Assembly (NCBI RefSeq): GCF_007860095.1
Contig: NZ_SJPT01000005.1
Span: 62,001-126,000, forward strand
Direction: 5' to 3'
DNA length: 64,000 nucleotides
Source: Novipirellula galeiformis
GTDB taxonomy: Bacteria; Planctomycetota; Planctomycetia; Pirellulales; Pirellulaceae
In this document: positions 44,907 through 54,712 of the stretch, piece by piece
Numbering within the stretch: the first letter of the stretch is position 1
Layout: each line of letters starts with the position of its first letter
Program-made: the position numbers and the translations under genes
The notes under the pieces: generated by a model
What the model saw: the letters and a program-made list of their open reading frames with translations, nothing else
What the model was told of the DNA's origin: nothing
Databases searched by the model: none

Positions 44907-46289
44907 ATGCTTTTCACGCAGCCTGAGTTCCTGATTTTCTTTCTAGGCGTGCTGGCTGCCGTTTGGATGACGGGACATCTCCCGCTGCGAAATGCAATAT
45001 TGCTCTCTGCGAGTTATTACTTCTACGCCTATTGGGATGTTCGCTTCTGTTTGTTGCTTGTGTTTTCAACGCTGATTGATTTTTGCATTTCGCATGCGAT
45101 GGATTCGAGTGTCAATGCAACATTTCGTCGCCGTTTACTGATACTAAGCATTATCGTGAACCTCGGCGTGCTGGGGTTCTTCAAGTACTTCAACTTCTTC
45201 ATCGATTCGGCTGCTCCGATCATCGAGTCGCTGGGCGCTAGCGCGAGCACGCTGAACATCATCCTGCCGGTGGGCGTTTCGTTTTATACGTTTCAAACGC
45301 TTAGCTATACGATTGATGTTTATCGACGGGTGCTACGGCCTAGCAAAAGCCTGCTGGAGTTCGCGTTGTTCGTAGCCTTCTTCCCTCAACTGGTCGCCGG
45401 CCCCATCGTTCGCGCCCGAGAACTCTTGCCACAACTTGCCACCACTCCCACATGGTCGAATCGCCGGTTTTACGGTGGGTTTCAGCAACTGTTGCGAGGT
45501 GCCGTCAAGAAGGTGCTGATGGCCGATCGACTAGGTGAAATGGCGGATGTTGTGTTCGCCAATCCCGACTTCTACAGCAGCTCGACGACGTGGTTGGCTG
45601 TGTTTGCCTATGCGGGGCAAATCTATCTCGACTTCTCCGGCTACACCGACATGGCAATCGGTGCGGCGAAAATGCTCGGCTATCGTTTCCCCAAGAATTT
45701 CCGGCATCCGTACCTAGCCACCTCGATGGCTGATTTTTGGCATCGCTGGCACATGACGCTGTCACGCTGGCTTCGCGATTACCTCTACATTCCGCTCGGA
45801 GGAAGTCGCAAATCCTCTGCGGTGACCTACCGCAATTTGATGCTCACAATGACGCTCGGAGGACTTTGGCACGGCGCGGCATGGACCTTCGTATTGTGGG
45901 GCGTTTTGCACGGGACCGCACTGTGCGTGGAACGGAGTACCCGCGGTTTAATCCCTCTGCAACTGCCCAAGATCGTTCGCTGGACCGGCGTCATGATCGT
46001 GGTCCAAGTCGGCTGGGTCTTGTTCCGCTCTCCCGATTTGCAGGCCGCGGGAATCATGCTGCAAAAAATGATCGTCCCGTCGCTGGGGATCCATTGGTAC
46101 CCACCGCTCGTGATCGGCGTACTGGGTTGTTTGGCTGCGGAGCATCTCGCATGGATGACCTCATTGCGGCGAGCCATGCGGCTACCTTGGGACGCATGGT
46201 ATTCGCCCATCGCAACGACCGTAATCCTGTGGGCTCTACTACTCTATGCCCCCGCAGGCTTCCAACCCTTTGTCTACTTTCAATTTTAA
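44907..46289 (+). CDS. MBOAT family O-acyltransferase (AlgI-like)
   Basis: A polytopic membrane protein of 460 residues that passes acyl groups across the membrane, usually acetyl onto an exported polysaccharide. The active-site motif is GGLWHGAAWTF with H322; the family region PQLVAGPIVRARELLPQL is present. It begins 17 bp after the SGNH gene. It ends close to the end of the convergent hrpB. Cell-envelope or exopolysaccharide acetylation is the likely job. Confidence 0.92.
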   Translation: MLFTQPEFLIFFLGVLAAVWMTGHLPLRNAILLSASYYFYAYWDVRFCLLLVFSTLIDFCISHAMDSSVNATFRRRLLILSIIVNLGVLGFFKYFNFFIDSAAPIIESLGASASTLNIILPVGVSFYTFQTLSYTIDVYRRVLRPSKSLLEFALFVAFFPQLVAGPIVRARELLPQLATTPTWSNRRFYGGFQQLLRGAVKKVLMADRLGEMADVVFANPDFYSSSTTWLAVFAYAGQIYLDFSGYTDMAIGAAKMLGYRFPKNFRHPYLATSMADFWHRWHMTLSRWLRDYLYIPLGGSRKSSAVTYRNLMLTMTLGGLWHGAAWTFVLWGVLHGTALCVERSTRGLIPLQLPKIVRWTGVMIVVQVGWVLFRSPDLQAAGIMLQKMIVPSLGIHWYPPLVIGVLGCLAAEHLAWMTSLRRAMRLPWDAWYSPIATTVILWALLLYAPAGFQPFVYFQF

Positions 46290-46379
46290 TCCGCAGCGTG
46301 GATAAGCGCCCACGACGCAAACCGAAACTCATGACAACGGCAACGGGCTCGGCACTTTCCCTGCAATCAAACGCAGGGT

Positions 46380-48938
46380 TCAATCTCGCGGCTTGAGCCC
46401 ATTGTGCGTGGCCTTGGCGCTCAGCGGATCTTCGGGCCAATAGTGCTTGGGGTAGCGCTGACGCAACTCTTTGCGCACCACGGAATAAGTCGTTTTCCAA
46501 AAGCTGTTTAAGTCATCGGTGATTTGCTGCGGCCGACGATTCGGCCCCAGAAGATGCAGTTGCAAGGGAACCTTTCCACCCGCGATGCGAGGCGTGTCGG
46601 TCCAGCCAAATAATTCTTGCAACTTCACGTGCATCGCAGGCGGTTTACCCTCGACGTACTCGATCTTGATCGAATTACCGCTGGGGACCGTGATGCGTTG
46701 GGGAGCTTGGCGGTCGATTTGTTGCTGCTGGGGATAGTCGAACAAGCCCCTGAAGTGATCCAGCCAGGGGGAACGCTGCAGTTGCGCAAGCGAAGTGCAT
46801 GATTGGCAAAGTTGGTGCAGCACGTTTTGAACCGCTGCGTCGTCCAGCTTGGGGATTTCCAGCTCAGGTACCCACGTATGTAAAAAGCGAACTCGTCTGA
46901 GCAGCGCGAGCGCGGATTCACCATGATCCCTCAAGAGCGTTTCCACGTCACCGCCCACCGCTTCGGCTAGCACCGCAGCCACCTCCGGACTCGGTTGGCA
47001 CTCAATCGGAGATTCTTTGAGAAGCAAATCGCGAAAGTATTGGCGTCGTCGTGCGATGACGGCGCGTCGCGCGGTGTCATAGAACGGTTCATCGACCGTG
47101 CGGATCATCGACGCGTCCAACCATTCGAACTCAATCGGCGCCGCAACCCTCACGCTGGCCTCGCTACCGCGATCATCCACATCGACGCAAACAAAGAATT
47201 CGCACGGCGAAGCGGAATCGCTCGCGCGGGCGGCTCCAGCGAGTTGCACGCCTCGACCGCCTACCATCACCCCGCGATCGCTGTCGGCGGCACGCCGTCG
47301 TGCGACCCGGTCGGGATAGGCTGCGAGCAAACATTGCCGCACCGCCGTGCTGTCGATGTGGTTGCCTAACGCTGCCTTGGATTGCCCCATGATCCTTTGA
47401 ATTTGGCTGGCGACCCGCTGGATCTGTTTCACAGCCCCCCGGTCGACATCGACTCTCGAATCACCCATCAGGTAACCATTCAATTTCTCGACTTGATCCA
47501 ATAGACTCAGCGATGGACCTGACGAGCGAAATGGATTGCGTTCGCTCAGCAGCGCGGCAACCAGTGCGGCTTCGGGGACAATGTTCAAGTCATCCGCGGC
47601 AACCAAAAATCGAGCGATGCGAGGATGCAGCGGAAGTTTTAACATCCGGTCGCCCACCGGGGACAAGGCTCCACGCTGATCGATGGCACCTAGCGAGACC
47701 AAGAGTTGCTTGGCCTGATCCACGGTTTCCTCACTCGGAGGCGTGATCCAGGGAAAGTCCAATGCATCGCGTTCGCCCCATCCAGCCAACATCAATGCGG
47801 CCGTGCTAAAATCGGCCCTCTCGATCTCCGGCGAATCATGGAGTCGTCGAGATCGATGAGCGGCGAGTGGCCAAAGTCGAAAACAGACTCCCGCTTCGGT
47901 TCGCCCCGCGCGTCCCGCGCGCTGTTCCGCCGCTGCCTGGGAAATCGGCTCTAACCGCAGCACGGGAAGCCCCACCGCAGGATTGAAACGCATCACGCGT
48001 GCCAATCCGCTATCGATCACCGCCGTCACGCCCGGGATGGTGACGGAGGTTTCGGCAACATTGGTCGAGAGGATGATCTTGCGCTTGGACGACGGTGCCA
48101 ACACCGCGTCTTGGGCCGCCGCAGCCATGTCGCCATACAGTTCATGAAGGACGTAGTCCGAGCCAATCGCGATCCCTTCGCTTTGAGCGGACTCGATCAT
48201 CCGACGGGTGCGGCGGATTTCACCCACGCCCGGCAAAAAGATCAACACATGCCCGCGGGTTTGCCGCAGGGCTTCGGGCAGCGTCTCGATCACCTGGACA
48301 TCGACGTGCTGTTTTGACAAATGAGGCGAATGGATGACCTCGACGGGATAAGCTCGACCTTCGCTTTGAATCGAAACGGCATCGCCGAGAAACTGGACGA
48401 TCGGTTCGGTCGCCAAGGTGGCCGACATCACGATTAGTTTTAATTCAGGACGCAGCGTCGTGCGAATGCGATGCAACATCCCCAGCGCCGAATCGATTTC
48501 GAGACTGCGTTCATGGAACTCATCCAAAATCACGCAGCCCACGTTTTCAAGCAGCGGATCATCATTGAGTCGTCGCAACAACATGCCGGTCGTCATTGCG
48601 ATCAGCTTGGATTGCGGTGAAGTGCAGCGATCAAAGCGAACGTGATAGCCGATCCGGCTGCCCAGCTTCGAGTGGTCCAGATGAGCCAGTCGGGCCGCAG
48701 CACTTCGCGCGGCCAACCGGCGAGGCTGAATCAAAAGAATCTCGCCGTCATTGACGATATTCCGCTGCAGCAGAGCAAGTGGAACCAGCGTCGTCTTGCC
48801 AGCGCCCGGAGGCGCCTTTAAGACCACAGGAATCGACTCGGCCGCAGCAGCAAGGATCGAATCCAAACATTCCGCGACCGGCAAGTCGAGGGCGCCCGCA
48901 TCTCTTGAAACCGAGTCGCCGGAAACTGAATCGCTCAC
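46380..48938 (-). CDS. hrpB: ATP-dependent helicase HrpB
   Basis: A DEAH-type helicase of 852 residues from a GTG at 48938. Motifs: Walker A KAPPGAGKTTLVP, DEFH box VILDEFHERS, SATL, motif V region ATNVAETS-like (LSTNVAETSVTIPG) and motif VI QRAGRAGRTEAG. The C-terminal HrpB-specific part begins near 500 and ends with YPKHYWPEDPL. Function in the cell is poorly known in this family. The start is 35 bp from the end of the DinB-fold gene, so they may be co-transcribed. Confidence 0.93.
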   Translation of the reverse strand: MSDSVSGDSVSRDAGALDLPVAECLDSILAAAAESIPVVLKAPPGAGKTTLVPLALLQRNIVNDGEILLIQPRRLAARSAAARLAHLDHSKLGSRIGYHVRFDRCTSPQSKLIAMTTGMLLRRLNDDPLLENVGCVILDEFHERSLEIDSALGMLHRIRTTLRPELKLIVMSATLATEPIVQFLGDAVSIQSEGRAYPVEVIHSPHLSKQHVDVQVIETLPEALRQTRGHVLIFLPGVGEIRRTRRMIESAQSEGIAIGSDYVLHELYGDMAAAAQDAVLAPSSKRKIILSTNVAETSVTIPGVTAVIDSGLARVMRFNPAVGLPVLRLEPISQAAAEQRAGRAGRTEAGVCFRLWPLAAHRSRRLHDSPEIERADFSTAALMLAGWGERDALDFPWITPPSEETVDQAKQLLVSLGAIDQRGALSPVGDRMLKLPLHPRIARFLVAADDLNIVPEAALVAALLSERNPFRSSGPSLSLLDQVEKLNGYLMGDSRVDVDRGAVKQIQRVASQIQRIMGQSKAALGNHIDSTAVRQCLLAAYPDRVARRRAADSDRGVMVGGRGVQLAGAARASDSASPCEFFVCVDVDDRGSEASVRVAAPIEFEWLDASMIRTVDEPFYDTARRAVIARRRQYFRDLLLKESPIECQPSPEVAAVLAEAVGGDVETLLRDHGESALALLRRVRFLHTWVPELEIPKLDDAAVQNVLHQLCQSCTSLAQLQRSPWLDHFRGLFDYPQQQQIDRQAPQRITVPSGNSIKIEYVEGKPPAMHVKLQELFGWTDTPRIAGGKVPLQLHLLGPNRRPQQITDDLNSFWKTTYSVVRKELRQRYPKHYWPEDPLSAKATHNGLKPRD

Positions 48939-48973
48939 GTAGAGAAGCTCACCTGGATTGCGTCAGAGACGTG

Positions 48974-49516
48974 TTACGCCGGCCCTAAGCCCGCTGCTCT
49001 TCGCCATGCACTGATTTGGCCGACGTGGAGCGTAATGTGACCCCCGACGTAGAAGTTTAGCAACGAACCGACCGTGGGAAGTCGATCTCGCATCGCCTCA
49101 TTCGCATTCGGCTCTAACAAGACAGCGTCGTCCGCAGTTTCCAGCGCTGCCAGCGCGGCTTCGTAGCCGGTATTAAACGCGTTCAAGACTTCGTCCATTG
49201 CGGGATAGATGTTGCCCTCGGGATCGTCAACACACTTCGCTGACTTGGAGAACGCTTTGACAAATTCATCGCTGGGCAGGTAGGCCGATGCATCGCCCCC
49301 CAACGCCTTGATCACTTCGGACGAATACAGACTCAAGTGCCCGAAGACAAACGCGGGATGGTTTGATTCAATCACCGTGTCGCCACACTTGGCAAATCGA
49401 GCGAATTGCTGAGGAGTGACGTCTTTGAGCATTCGTTGGGCGTTGGCAAGTCCAATCCGGCTGGACGCTGCGATCATGGGACCGATATTTGGCACGACGA
49501 TAAATCCTTGTGTCAT
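48974..49516 (-). CDS. DinB-fold protein
   Basis: 180 residues, a four-helix DinB-type fold by pattern. The C-terminal GGHITLHVGQISAWRRAAG (H-x3-H) and an internal HPAFVFGHLSLYSSEV (histidine-bearing) fit the three-His metal site of DinB/YfiT proteins. Members act as thiol- or metal-dependent enzymes, often on unknown substrates. Between the sugar isomerase-like gene and hrpB on the same strand. Confidence 0.78.
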   Translation of the reverse strand: MTQGFIVVPNIGPMIAASSRIGLANAQRMLKDVTPQQFARFAKCGDTVIESNHPAFVFGHLSLYSSEVIKALGGDASAYLPSDEFVKAFSKSAKCVDDPEGNIYPAMDEVLNAFNTGYEAALAALETADDAVLLEPNANEAMRDRLPTVGSLLNFYVGGHITLHVGQISAWRRAAGLGPA

Positions 49517-49618
49517 TCGAGTTTAAAATCCGTCAGATGGCATATCGTAGGTAGCGACGCGGAGGACCGTCTAGACACCTATGGGCATTTGACGTTCGCC
49601 GTCGCTAATGAAAATCAA

Positions 49619-50593
49619 TTAGCCTTGGGCGATCGCATCCGCCACCACTCGCTTCGACTTCTCTAAACCTTCCCGAGCGACGTCCAACGCATCGCGTTTC
49701 CAGTATTCGGGATTGAACAATTCGAGCGAGAAGGTCCCTCGGAAACCGTGGTCGATCAATTGCCGAATCGTAGGTACGAGCGGACAGACCCCATCGCCGG
49801 GAAAGACGCGATCTTTGTCGCTAATCTCATCGCGTGATGGCTCCGCAGGATAATCGTTGATGTGAAAACAATGCATGCGAGACGCTTCGATCATGGCCAG
49901 CCCCGCAAAATCATTGCCCCCTTTATAGATGTGATAAAAGTCGGGCAACACGCATGCTTGGGGATGCTCGGCGGCGGTCGCGACATACGCCAACTCGGCG
50001 AGCTTATGGATCGCCGGAGAAAATCCCCACAATTCTAACTGGGGCGTGACCCCGGTTTCGTCGCCGACTTCGAGCAACGCTCGGTATCGCTCCGCGATCA
50101 CATCCAACGGAGGTGGCGTGGTCCCTTTTTGGTGAGCGCCGACCGGGGGGGCGGCGATCCGAGTGCCGCCAATCGATTTGACCCAGCCCATGTCACGTCG
50201 GGCGACTTCGAGAGCTTGTTGGCGAGCGTCGGCATCGTCGTGGATCCATTGAGCGAAGCCGATCGCACTTTCGACCGTCAATCCTGCATCGGCGATCTGG
50301 TTTCGCAGCGCGGTCGTGTTGCCGCCTCGGTTGATAAATTTCTCAAGATCACCAATCCAGGGTTCGATCCCGTCGTAGCCTGCTTTCGCAGCGACATCGA
50401 CCTGTTCTTCGATCGTCAGGTTTTGACCACGTAGGGTGCTCATGTTCAGGGTAAAACGCATCGGGAACTCCTGGCGGGTAGGAACCGGCTTGGCTGCGGT
50501 CGCGGTGCCGCTGGAAATTGCAGTGCCGCTAGAAATCGCAAGGCCGACGGCGGAAGTACTCAGAAGTCCAAAAAACTGGCGACGGTCTGTCAT
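49619..50593 (-). CDS. Sugar phosphate isomerase/epimerase-like TIM barrel with TAT-type signal
   Basis: 324 residues from the ATG at 50593 (MTDRRQFFGLLSTSAV). The twin-arginine motif RRQFFG and Ala-rich h-region indicate export by the TAT path. The xylose-isomerase-like barrel has GYDGIEPW, the catalytic-type GFAQWIHDDADAR, LELWGFSP, PDFYHIYKGGNDF and a C-terminal FRGTFSLELFN. The substrate is unknown. Two 18-bp repeats lie in the signal region. An upstream extension to 50695 is not supported. Confidence 0.83.
   Translation of the reverse strand: MTDRRQFFGLLSTSAVGLAISSGTAISSGTATAAKPVPTRQEFPMRFTLNMSTLRGQNLTIEEQVDVAAKAGYDGIEPWIGDLEKFINRGGNTTALRNQIADAGLTVESAIGFAQWIHDDADARQQALEVARRDMGWVKSIGGTRIAAPPVGAHQKGTTPPPLDVIAERYRALLEVGDETGVTPQLELWGFSPAIHKLAELAYVATAAEHPQACVLPDFYHIYKGGNDFAGLAMIEASRMHCFHINDYPAEPSRDEISDKDRVFPGDGVCPLVPTIRQLIDHGFRGTFSLELFNPEYWKRDALDVAREGLEKSKRVVADAIAQG
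50502..50537. repeat. 18-bp in-frame tandem repeat in the TAT signal region
   Basis: Two units (GCGGTGCCGCTGGAAATT and a copy with three changes) repeat the peptide AISSGT. They lie in the signal peptide's h-region end. Confidence 0.8.
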
Positions 50594-51002
50594 GAAAGCA
50601 AAGCTCGTGTGAAGGAGGGAATTCTTTTGACGGGGGGGGGGACCTCTTCGTTGCAGCGGCTCCGCTGCACACTCTCTCTCCCCCCTCAGCTGCATATTGC
50701 TATCGCAGTCAGAGTATGTTGAAAATCCATTTCTTCAACAACTCACCGGCTCGGGAACAACGGTCTTAACGTGCAGGCTAGCGGATCAAGGATAATCCAC
50801 AATCACAGAAAGAGCGTCCAAAATGAGTTGCAGCTTCCTGAAAACTCTCGCACAATGAGAGTACGACTTTGCAGAACGGGTGTAACTCGTCTTGAGCCCA
50901 CGTCAATCGACTCAGACACCCTCCGCGAGGATCCGCCGGGCACTCCGGTTCAACGCATGTGATACTTATCTTTTCGATCGCTGCATTTTCAACAACGGAA
51001 AC
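50594..51002. promoter_or_regulatory. Gene-free divergent region
   Basis: 409 bp between divergent genes that must hold both promoters. A G-run GGGGGGGG near 50633 and CT-rich sequence after it are the only notable features. No gene or hairpin with a T-run. Confidence 0.4.
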
Positions 51003-52970
51003 ATGGCTTCCGATTCATCCAAATCGAATTTGGATCCGCATCCTTGGGATGCCAGCCGTGCTGAGCGTTCGCCATTGAATCCAGGTTCCGATTCAAAACC
51101 CGCAATGGAAAATGGCCGGCAGGAACGGATTGATTCCGAGCGGGAATCGCTTGAGCTCGAGCTTTTCCGGGTACGCCGACAAGCCGACGCGGCTCGCTTG
51201 GATGCCAAGGCAGCCGAGATCGAATTGCAACTTCGCAACATGGACTGCCGAACCCAGGAATCGATTCCAAGCGTGACGCCAATCCATAACCGCACAGCGT
51301 CGCCGAGCCTTGCCTTGCCCAAGGTCGCGTCCAATCCCTTGCCACACGATCCTGGGCGAACGAATCCAGCGACACCGAATCCAGAACTGCGGGAAGCAAA
51401 CCCCAACTCGCCTCGCAGCACCGAGAGGGATGCGACCGATCCCGAAGTGATTTGGTATTCGGGGCCTGACGTAGCGGCCCCGACACCGCACGCGGAGCAC
51501 GCGGAAACCCAATCGAGATCGTTCCGTAGCTGGGAGGATGTCCGCCAGGCTTTCGACACCAATAGCATCAGTGTTGAACGTGTCGAATCAAACTCGATCG
51601 CCACGGAGCCCGTGGGGGTTGCCGCAGCCGAAACGACATTGCCATCGGACGATGTATCGACACAATCCAACACCACACCGCACCCCGTCACCCCTGAGGT
51701 GACAGAAGAGGAAGCGGGGGCGCCCGAACAGAAAACACCGACGAGCTTGCCGCGAGCCGGTCACACTCAACTCTCGACCGCCGCGCCCGATCTCGTCTCC
51801 GCAAAGAATCTCGACACGCAGGCCCTCGCCCTCAATGACCAAGTTGACGAACTCGATGTTGCGACGGTGCCGGAATCCTTCCCGCCAATTTCAGAGCCGC
51901 CATCTTTAGATCTCTCGTCTTTCAATTCGCCGTCGAGCGGTTCCGATCTGTCATTCCCGGAGATTTGTGCCGCAAAGACCGACGAAGCGTCGTTTCCGCA
52001 AAGCAAAGTCCTGGAGTTCGACGCGGACATTGCTTCGGATCAAGAGATATCGCCCGAGCACTCACGTCGAAAGCCCGCAGCATGGTTGGTCAGCGCGATC
52101 GCTCACGCTGTGATTCTCATTCTGTTAGCCGTCGTGACGCTGAAAACCCACACCCCCTCGGACCAAGTTGCCTTGTCCGCATCGTCAGCGTCGCAATCGG
52201 AAACCGTGATGGAAACTTTCACCATTGAGAACAGTGAGCTCGAAACCGAACCCACCGAAACGATAAGCGAAGCGGAAGTCCAGTACGACTTGAGTCCAGT
52301 GGGGGAAATTGCCGTTTCCGATTTGGCACCGCCCCCACCTCCTGCGATGGCAAGTCTCGCTGCGTCGATGTTGGACTCATCGAACGACGCGACGGCGGAG
52401 ATGCTGACCAAGCCGAGTGACTCGGAAGCCAAAATCCAGTTTTGCGGAGTCGATGGCGGTGGGAATCATTTTGTCTATCTCGTTGATAGCAGCAAGAGCA
52501 TGGGCGACGCCTTTCAATCCGCCAGAATCGAGTTACTCAAATCGATCAACGCGCTGCGGCCCGACCAACGGTTCTACGTGATCTTTTTTGATTCTGCGCC
52601 GGACTTCATGCGATTGAGCAACCCGCAGCAGGATGAAACGCGCAGCGCCTATGCCACGCCGCAGAACAAGGCAGCGCTGCAGCGTTGGGCGATGGGCATT
52701 CGCGCCGACCGCGGCAAAAACCCCAACGATTTACTGGAGTTTGTGCTGGGCTTGCGCGCCGACGCGATCTTCCTGCTCTCGGACGGCGAGTTTCCGCAGT
52801 CGACCGAGTTACTCTTACGAGAGAAGAACCAGCAACGCAATCTGTTCGGCTCCGGTGGATTGATCAGCAAGGTGCATACGATTGCGTATTACAGTCGCGC
52901 AGGGGAAAGTCGGATGAAGCGAATTGCCGAGCAGAACCAGGGGCAATATCGCTATATCGCGAAGCCCTAG
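51003..52970 (+). CDS. VWA domain protein with central TM and long disordered N-terminus
   Basis: 655 residues from the ATG at 51003. The N-terminal ~355 residues are Ser/Pro/Glu/Thr-rich and disordered, with an early charged helical part (about 50-90, a possible coiled coil). One TM (about 360-382, WLVSAIAHAVILILLAVVTL) places the C-terminal VWA domain outside the cytoplasm. The MIDAS motif D-x-S-x-S is D495 in YLVDSSKSM; FLLSDGEFPQS supplies a further acidic site. Similar proteins act as adhesion or complex scaffolds. The N-terminus would be in the cytoplasm, which is unusual for a structural linker. Confidence 0.85.
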   Translation: MASDSSKSNLDPHPWDASRAERSPLNPGSDSKPAMENGRQERIDSERESLELELFRVRRQADAARLDAKAAEIELQLRNMDCRTQESIPSVTPIHNRTASPSLALPKVASNPLPHDPGRTNPATPNPELREANPNSPRSTERDATDPEVIWYSGPDVAAPTPHAEHAETQSRSFRSWEDVRQAFDTNSISVERVESNSIATEPVGVAAAETTLPSDDVSTQSNTTPHPVTPEVTEEEAGAPEQKTPTSLPRAGHTQLSTAAPDLVSAKNLDTQALALNDQVDELDVATVPESFPPISEPPSLDLSSFNSPSSGSDLSFPEICAAKTDEASFPQSKVLEFDADIASDQEISPEHSRRKPAAWLVSAIAHAVILILLAVVTLKTHTPSDQVALSASSASQSETVMETFTIENSELETEPTETISEAEVQYDLSPVGEIAVSDLAPPPPPAMASLAASMLDSSNDATAEMLTKPSDSEAKIQFCGVDGGGNHFVYLVDSSKSMGDAFQSARIELLKSINALRPDQRFYVIFFDSAPDFMRLSNPQQDETRSAYATPQNKAALQRWAMGIRADRGKNPNDLLEFVLGLRADAIFLLSDGEFPQSTELLLREKNQQRNLFGSGGLISKVHTIAYYSRAGESRMKRIAEQNQGQYRYIAKP

Positions 52971-53359
52971 AGCCTACCGCCCCCGCCCTAAGCCGACCGC
53001 GCTGGCCTCTAAACAAGTGAGGACTTTGCCGAAAAAGGACTCTGCGCCGGTGATTCACGCCGCACTGACACAAGCCGCACTGACATGCCCCCCATTTCGT
53101 TCGCACGGCTTCGCCTCCTGTTGATTCCAAATCGTTATCTCAATCCGAATCTTCTTTGGGTGGCTCCGGTCGGGCGTGGTTACACAGAAGGGATTAAGCT
53201 TAGGAGTTGCTTGTTTCAGCCCTAGAGCAGGTAGGCAGGAGTCTTTCGGTAGATTAGCCGTTTTGGCGTTAGCCACGGTTCAAGCGGTTCAACTGGTTCA
53301 AGCGGGGCTAACGCCAAAGCGGCTAATGAGATTTCCCCCAATCATTACTGAGTCCCTGC
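52971..53359. other. Gene-free region with long palindrome
   Basis: Between the convergent VWA and trkA genes. It holds the hairpin at 53253-53327. Nothing else recognisable. Confidence 0.55.
53253..53327. repeat. Long palindrome with TTAGCCG / CGGCTAA ends
   Basis: Arms of 22 bp (ATTAGCCGTTTTGGCGTTAGCC and its near-perfect complement, quoted as ATTAGCCGTTTTGG and CGTTAGCC) flank about 31 bp that contain short direct repeats of GGTTCAA. The ends recall the ends of MITE-like copy B (GTTAGCCGTTTGGGC). It could act as a strong stem-loop between convergent genes, but lacks a T-run. Confidence 0.75.
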
Positions 53360-54712
53360 TTAGAGCGGTGCATTGAACAACTCAAGACTGTCCTCGGCGG
53401 AGGATTGGTCGATCAGCGCCACAACGATATCGCCCGGTTTCAATTGGTCGTCGGCGCGTGGCACCCGCACAAATCCATCTCGTTGGATCGCGGCGATCAA
53501 GCACCGTCCGGCGAGCGGAAGATCGGCGAGGGTTGCCAAGGTGACCTTGGTGCCTTCGACCACTTCGAGTTCGTAAACGCCGATTTCACCGCTGGGCAAT
53601 CGACTCTGGCTGATAATCGCCCCCTCGTTTAAAAAGCCCAGGACTTGGCGAGCCAGAACGTCTCGCTCGCTGACCGCACAATCGATTCCGAGTTTGCCGA
53701 CCACGTTTGCATAATCGGGGCGACCAACGACACACATCACACGCGAAGCGCCCAATTCGCGGGCTTCGACACCGGCCATGATGTTGCTCTCGTCATTGCC
53801 GGTACAGGCGACGAAGAAGTCAACGGTTCCGGCCCCTTCATCCTCTAAAATGCTGCGGCGATTGGCATTGGCATTAATGACCGTGACGTTCGGTAATGTT
53901 TTCGAGAGGTGATCACAACGGTCCAAGTTGCGTTCGAGCAGCACGATTCGATAGTCATGCGAGCTTAACGATCCAGCCAAGTGATATCCCGTTTCCCCTC
54001 CGCCGGCGATCATAATGCGTTTGCGCGACCGCCGGTCGTCTGCTTCGGCGCCGAAAATCCCTCGCGCCTTCGCCACAGCATCGGGCATCCCGACCAAACT
54101 GACGCGATCACCAGACCTCAGCTCATCTTCGCCACTGGCAATCCACATTCGGCCTTCGCGTGCGATCGAGCCCACCCGCACATTGCCAGGGATTTTCAAG
54201 TCTCGCAAACGGGCGCCCGCCGCGCTGGCATTGTTCGTAATTGGCATCTCGTAGACTTCCAATTGTCCACGGGCAAAATGCTCTAGCGGAATCGCATCGG
54301 GATTGCGAATCGCGCGAGTCAACTCCGACGCGGTCAGCTGTTCCAAGCTGAGAATGCTGTCGATATTAAAATGACGTTGATAGTCAAACGTGCTGAGGTC
54401 CCCAAACGCAGGGGCGTATACACGAGCAATGCTGCGGCGTGCACCGAGGGCTTTTGCCATGCTCGCGGCAACAATGTTGACCTCGTCGTCGCCGGTCACG
54501 GCGAGCACGATGTCGGCGCTACATACGTCGGCTTGGAACAACACGGTGCTCTGAGACGCGTTGCCTTGAATCGCGCGCACGTCCAATTCGCTGTTGATGC
54601 GGCGAACATTTTCAGGATCGTTGTCGACCACGGTCACGCTATGACGACGCCGACAAAGAATGTCGGCGATCCAACGTCCTACCGTTCCGGCCCCCAGAGT
54701 GAGAACACGCAC
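53360..54712 (-). CDS. trkA: Trk-type potassium transport, NAD-binding regulatory protein
   Basis: A cytoplasmic protein of 450 residues from a GTG at 54712 (MRVLTLGAGTVGRW). Two RCK/KTN modules: GAGTVGRWIADIL near the start and GGGETGYHLAGSL near the middle, each with a TrkA-C domain. It gates a TrkH/KtrB channel, which is not in the window. The GTG overlaps the upstream gene's stop by one base (TAGTG), which supports this start over the long frame extension. Confidence 0.92.
   Translation of the reverse strand: MRVLTLGAGTVGRWIADILCRRRHSVTVVDNDPENVRRINSELDVRAIQGNASQSTVLFQADVCSADIVLAVTGDDEVNIVAASMAKALGARRSIARVYAPAFGDLSTFDYQRHFNIDSILSLEQLTASELTRAIRNPDAIPLEHFARGQLEVYEMPITNNASAAGARLRDLKIPGNVRVGSIAREGRMWIASGEDELRSGDRVSLVGMPDAVAKARGIFGAEADDRRSRKRIMIAGGGETGYHLAGSLSSHDYRIVLLERNLDRCDHLSKTLPNVTVINANANRRSILEDEGAGTVDFFVACTGNDESNIMAGVEARELGASRVMCVVGRPDYANVVGKLGIDCAVSERDVLARQVLGFLNEGAIISQSRLPSGEIGVYELEVVEGTKVTLATLADLPLAGRCLIAAIQRDGFVRVPRADDQLKPGDIVVALIDQSSAEDSLELFNAPL

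Noticed and set aside
50475-50495. GGGTAGGAACCGG resembling a REP-like arm
   Set aside because: Only half an arm, inside the TAT-signal protein's coding region, with no inverted partner nearby.
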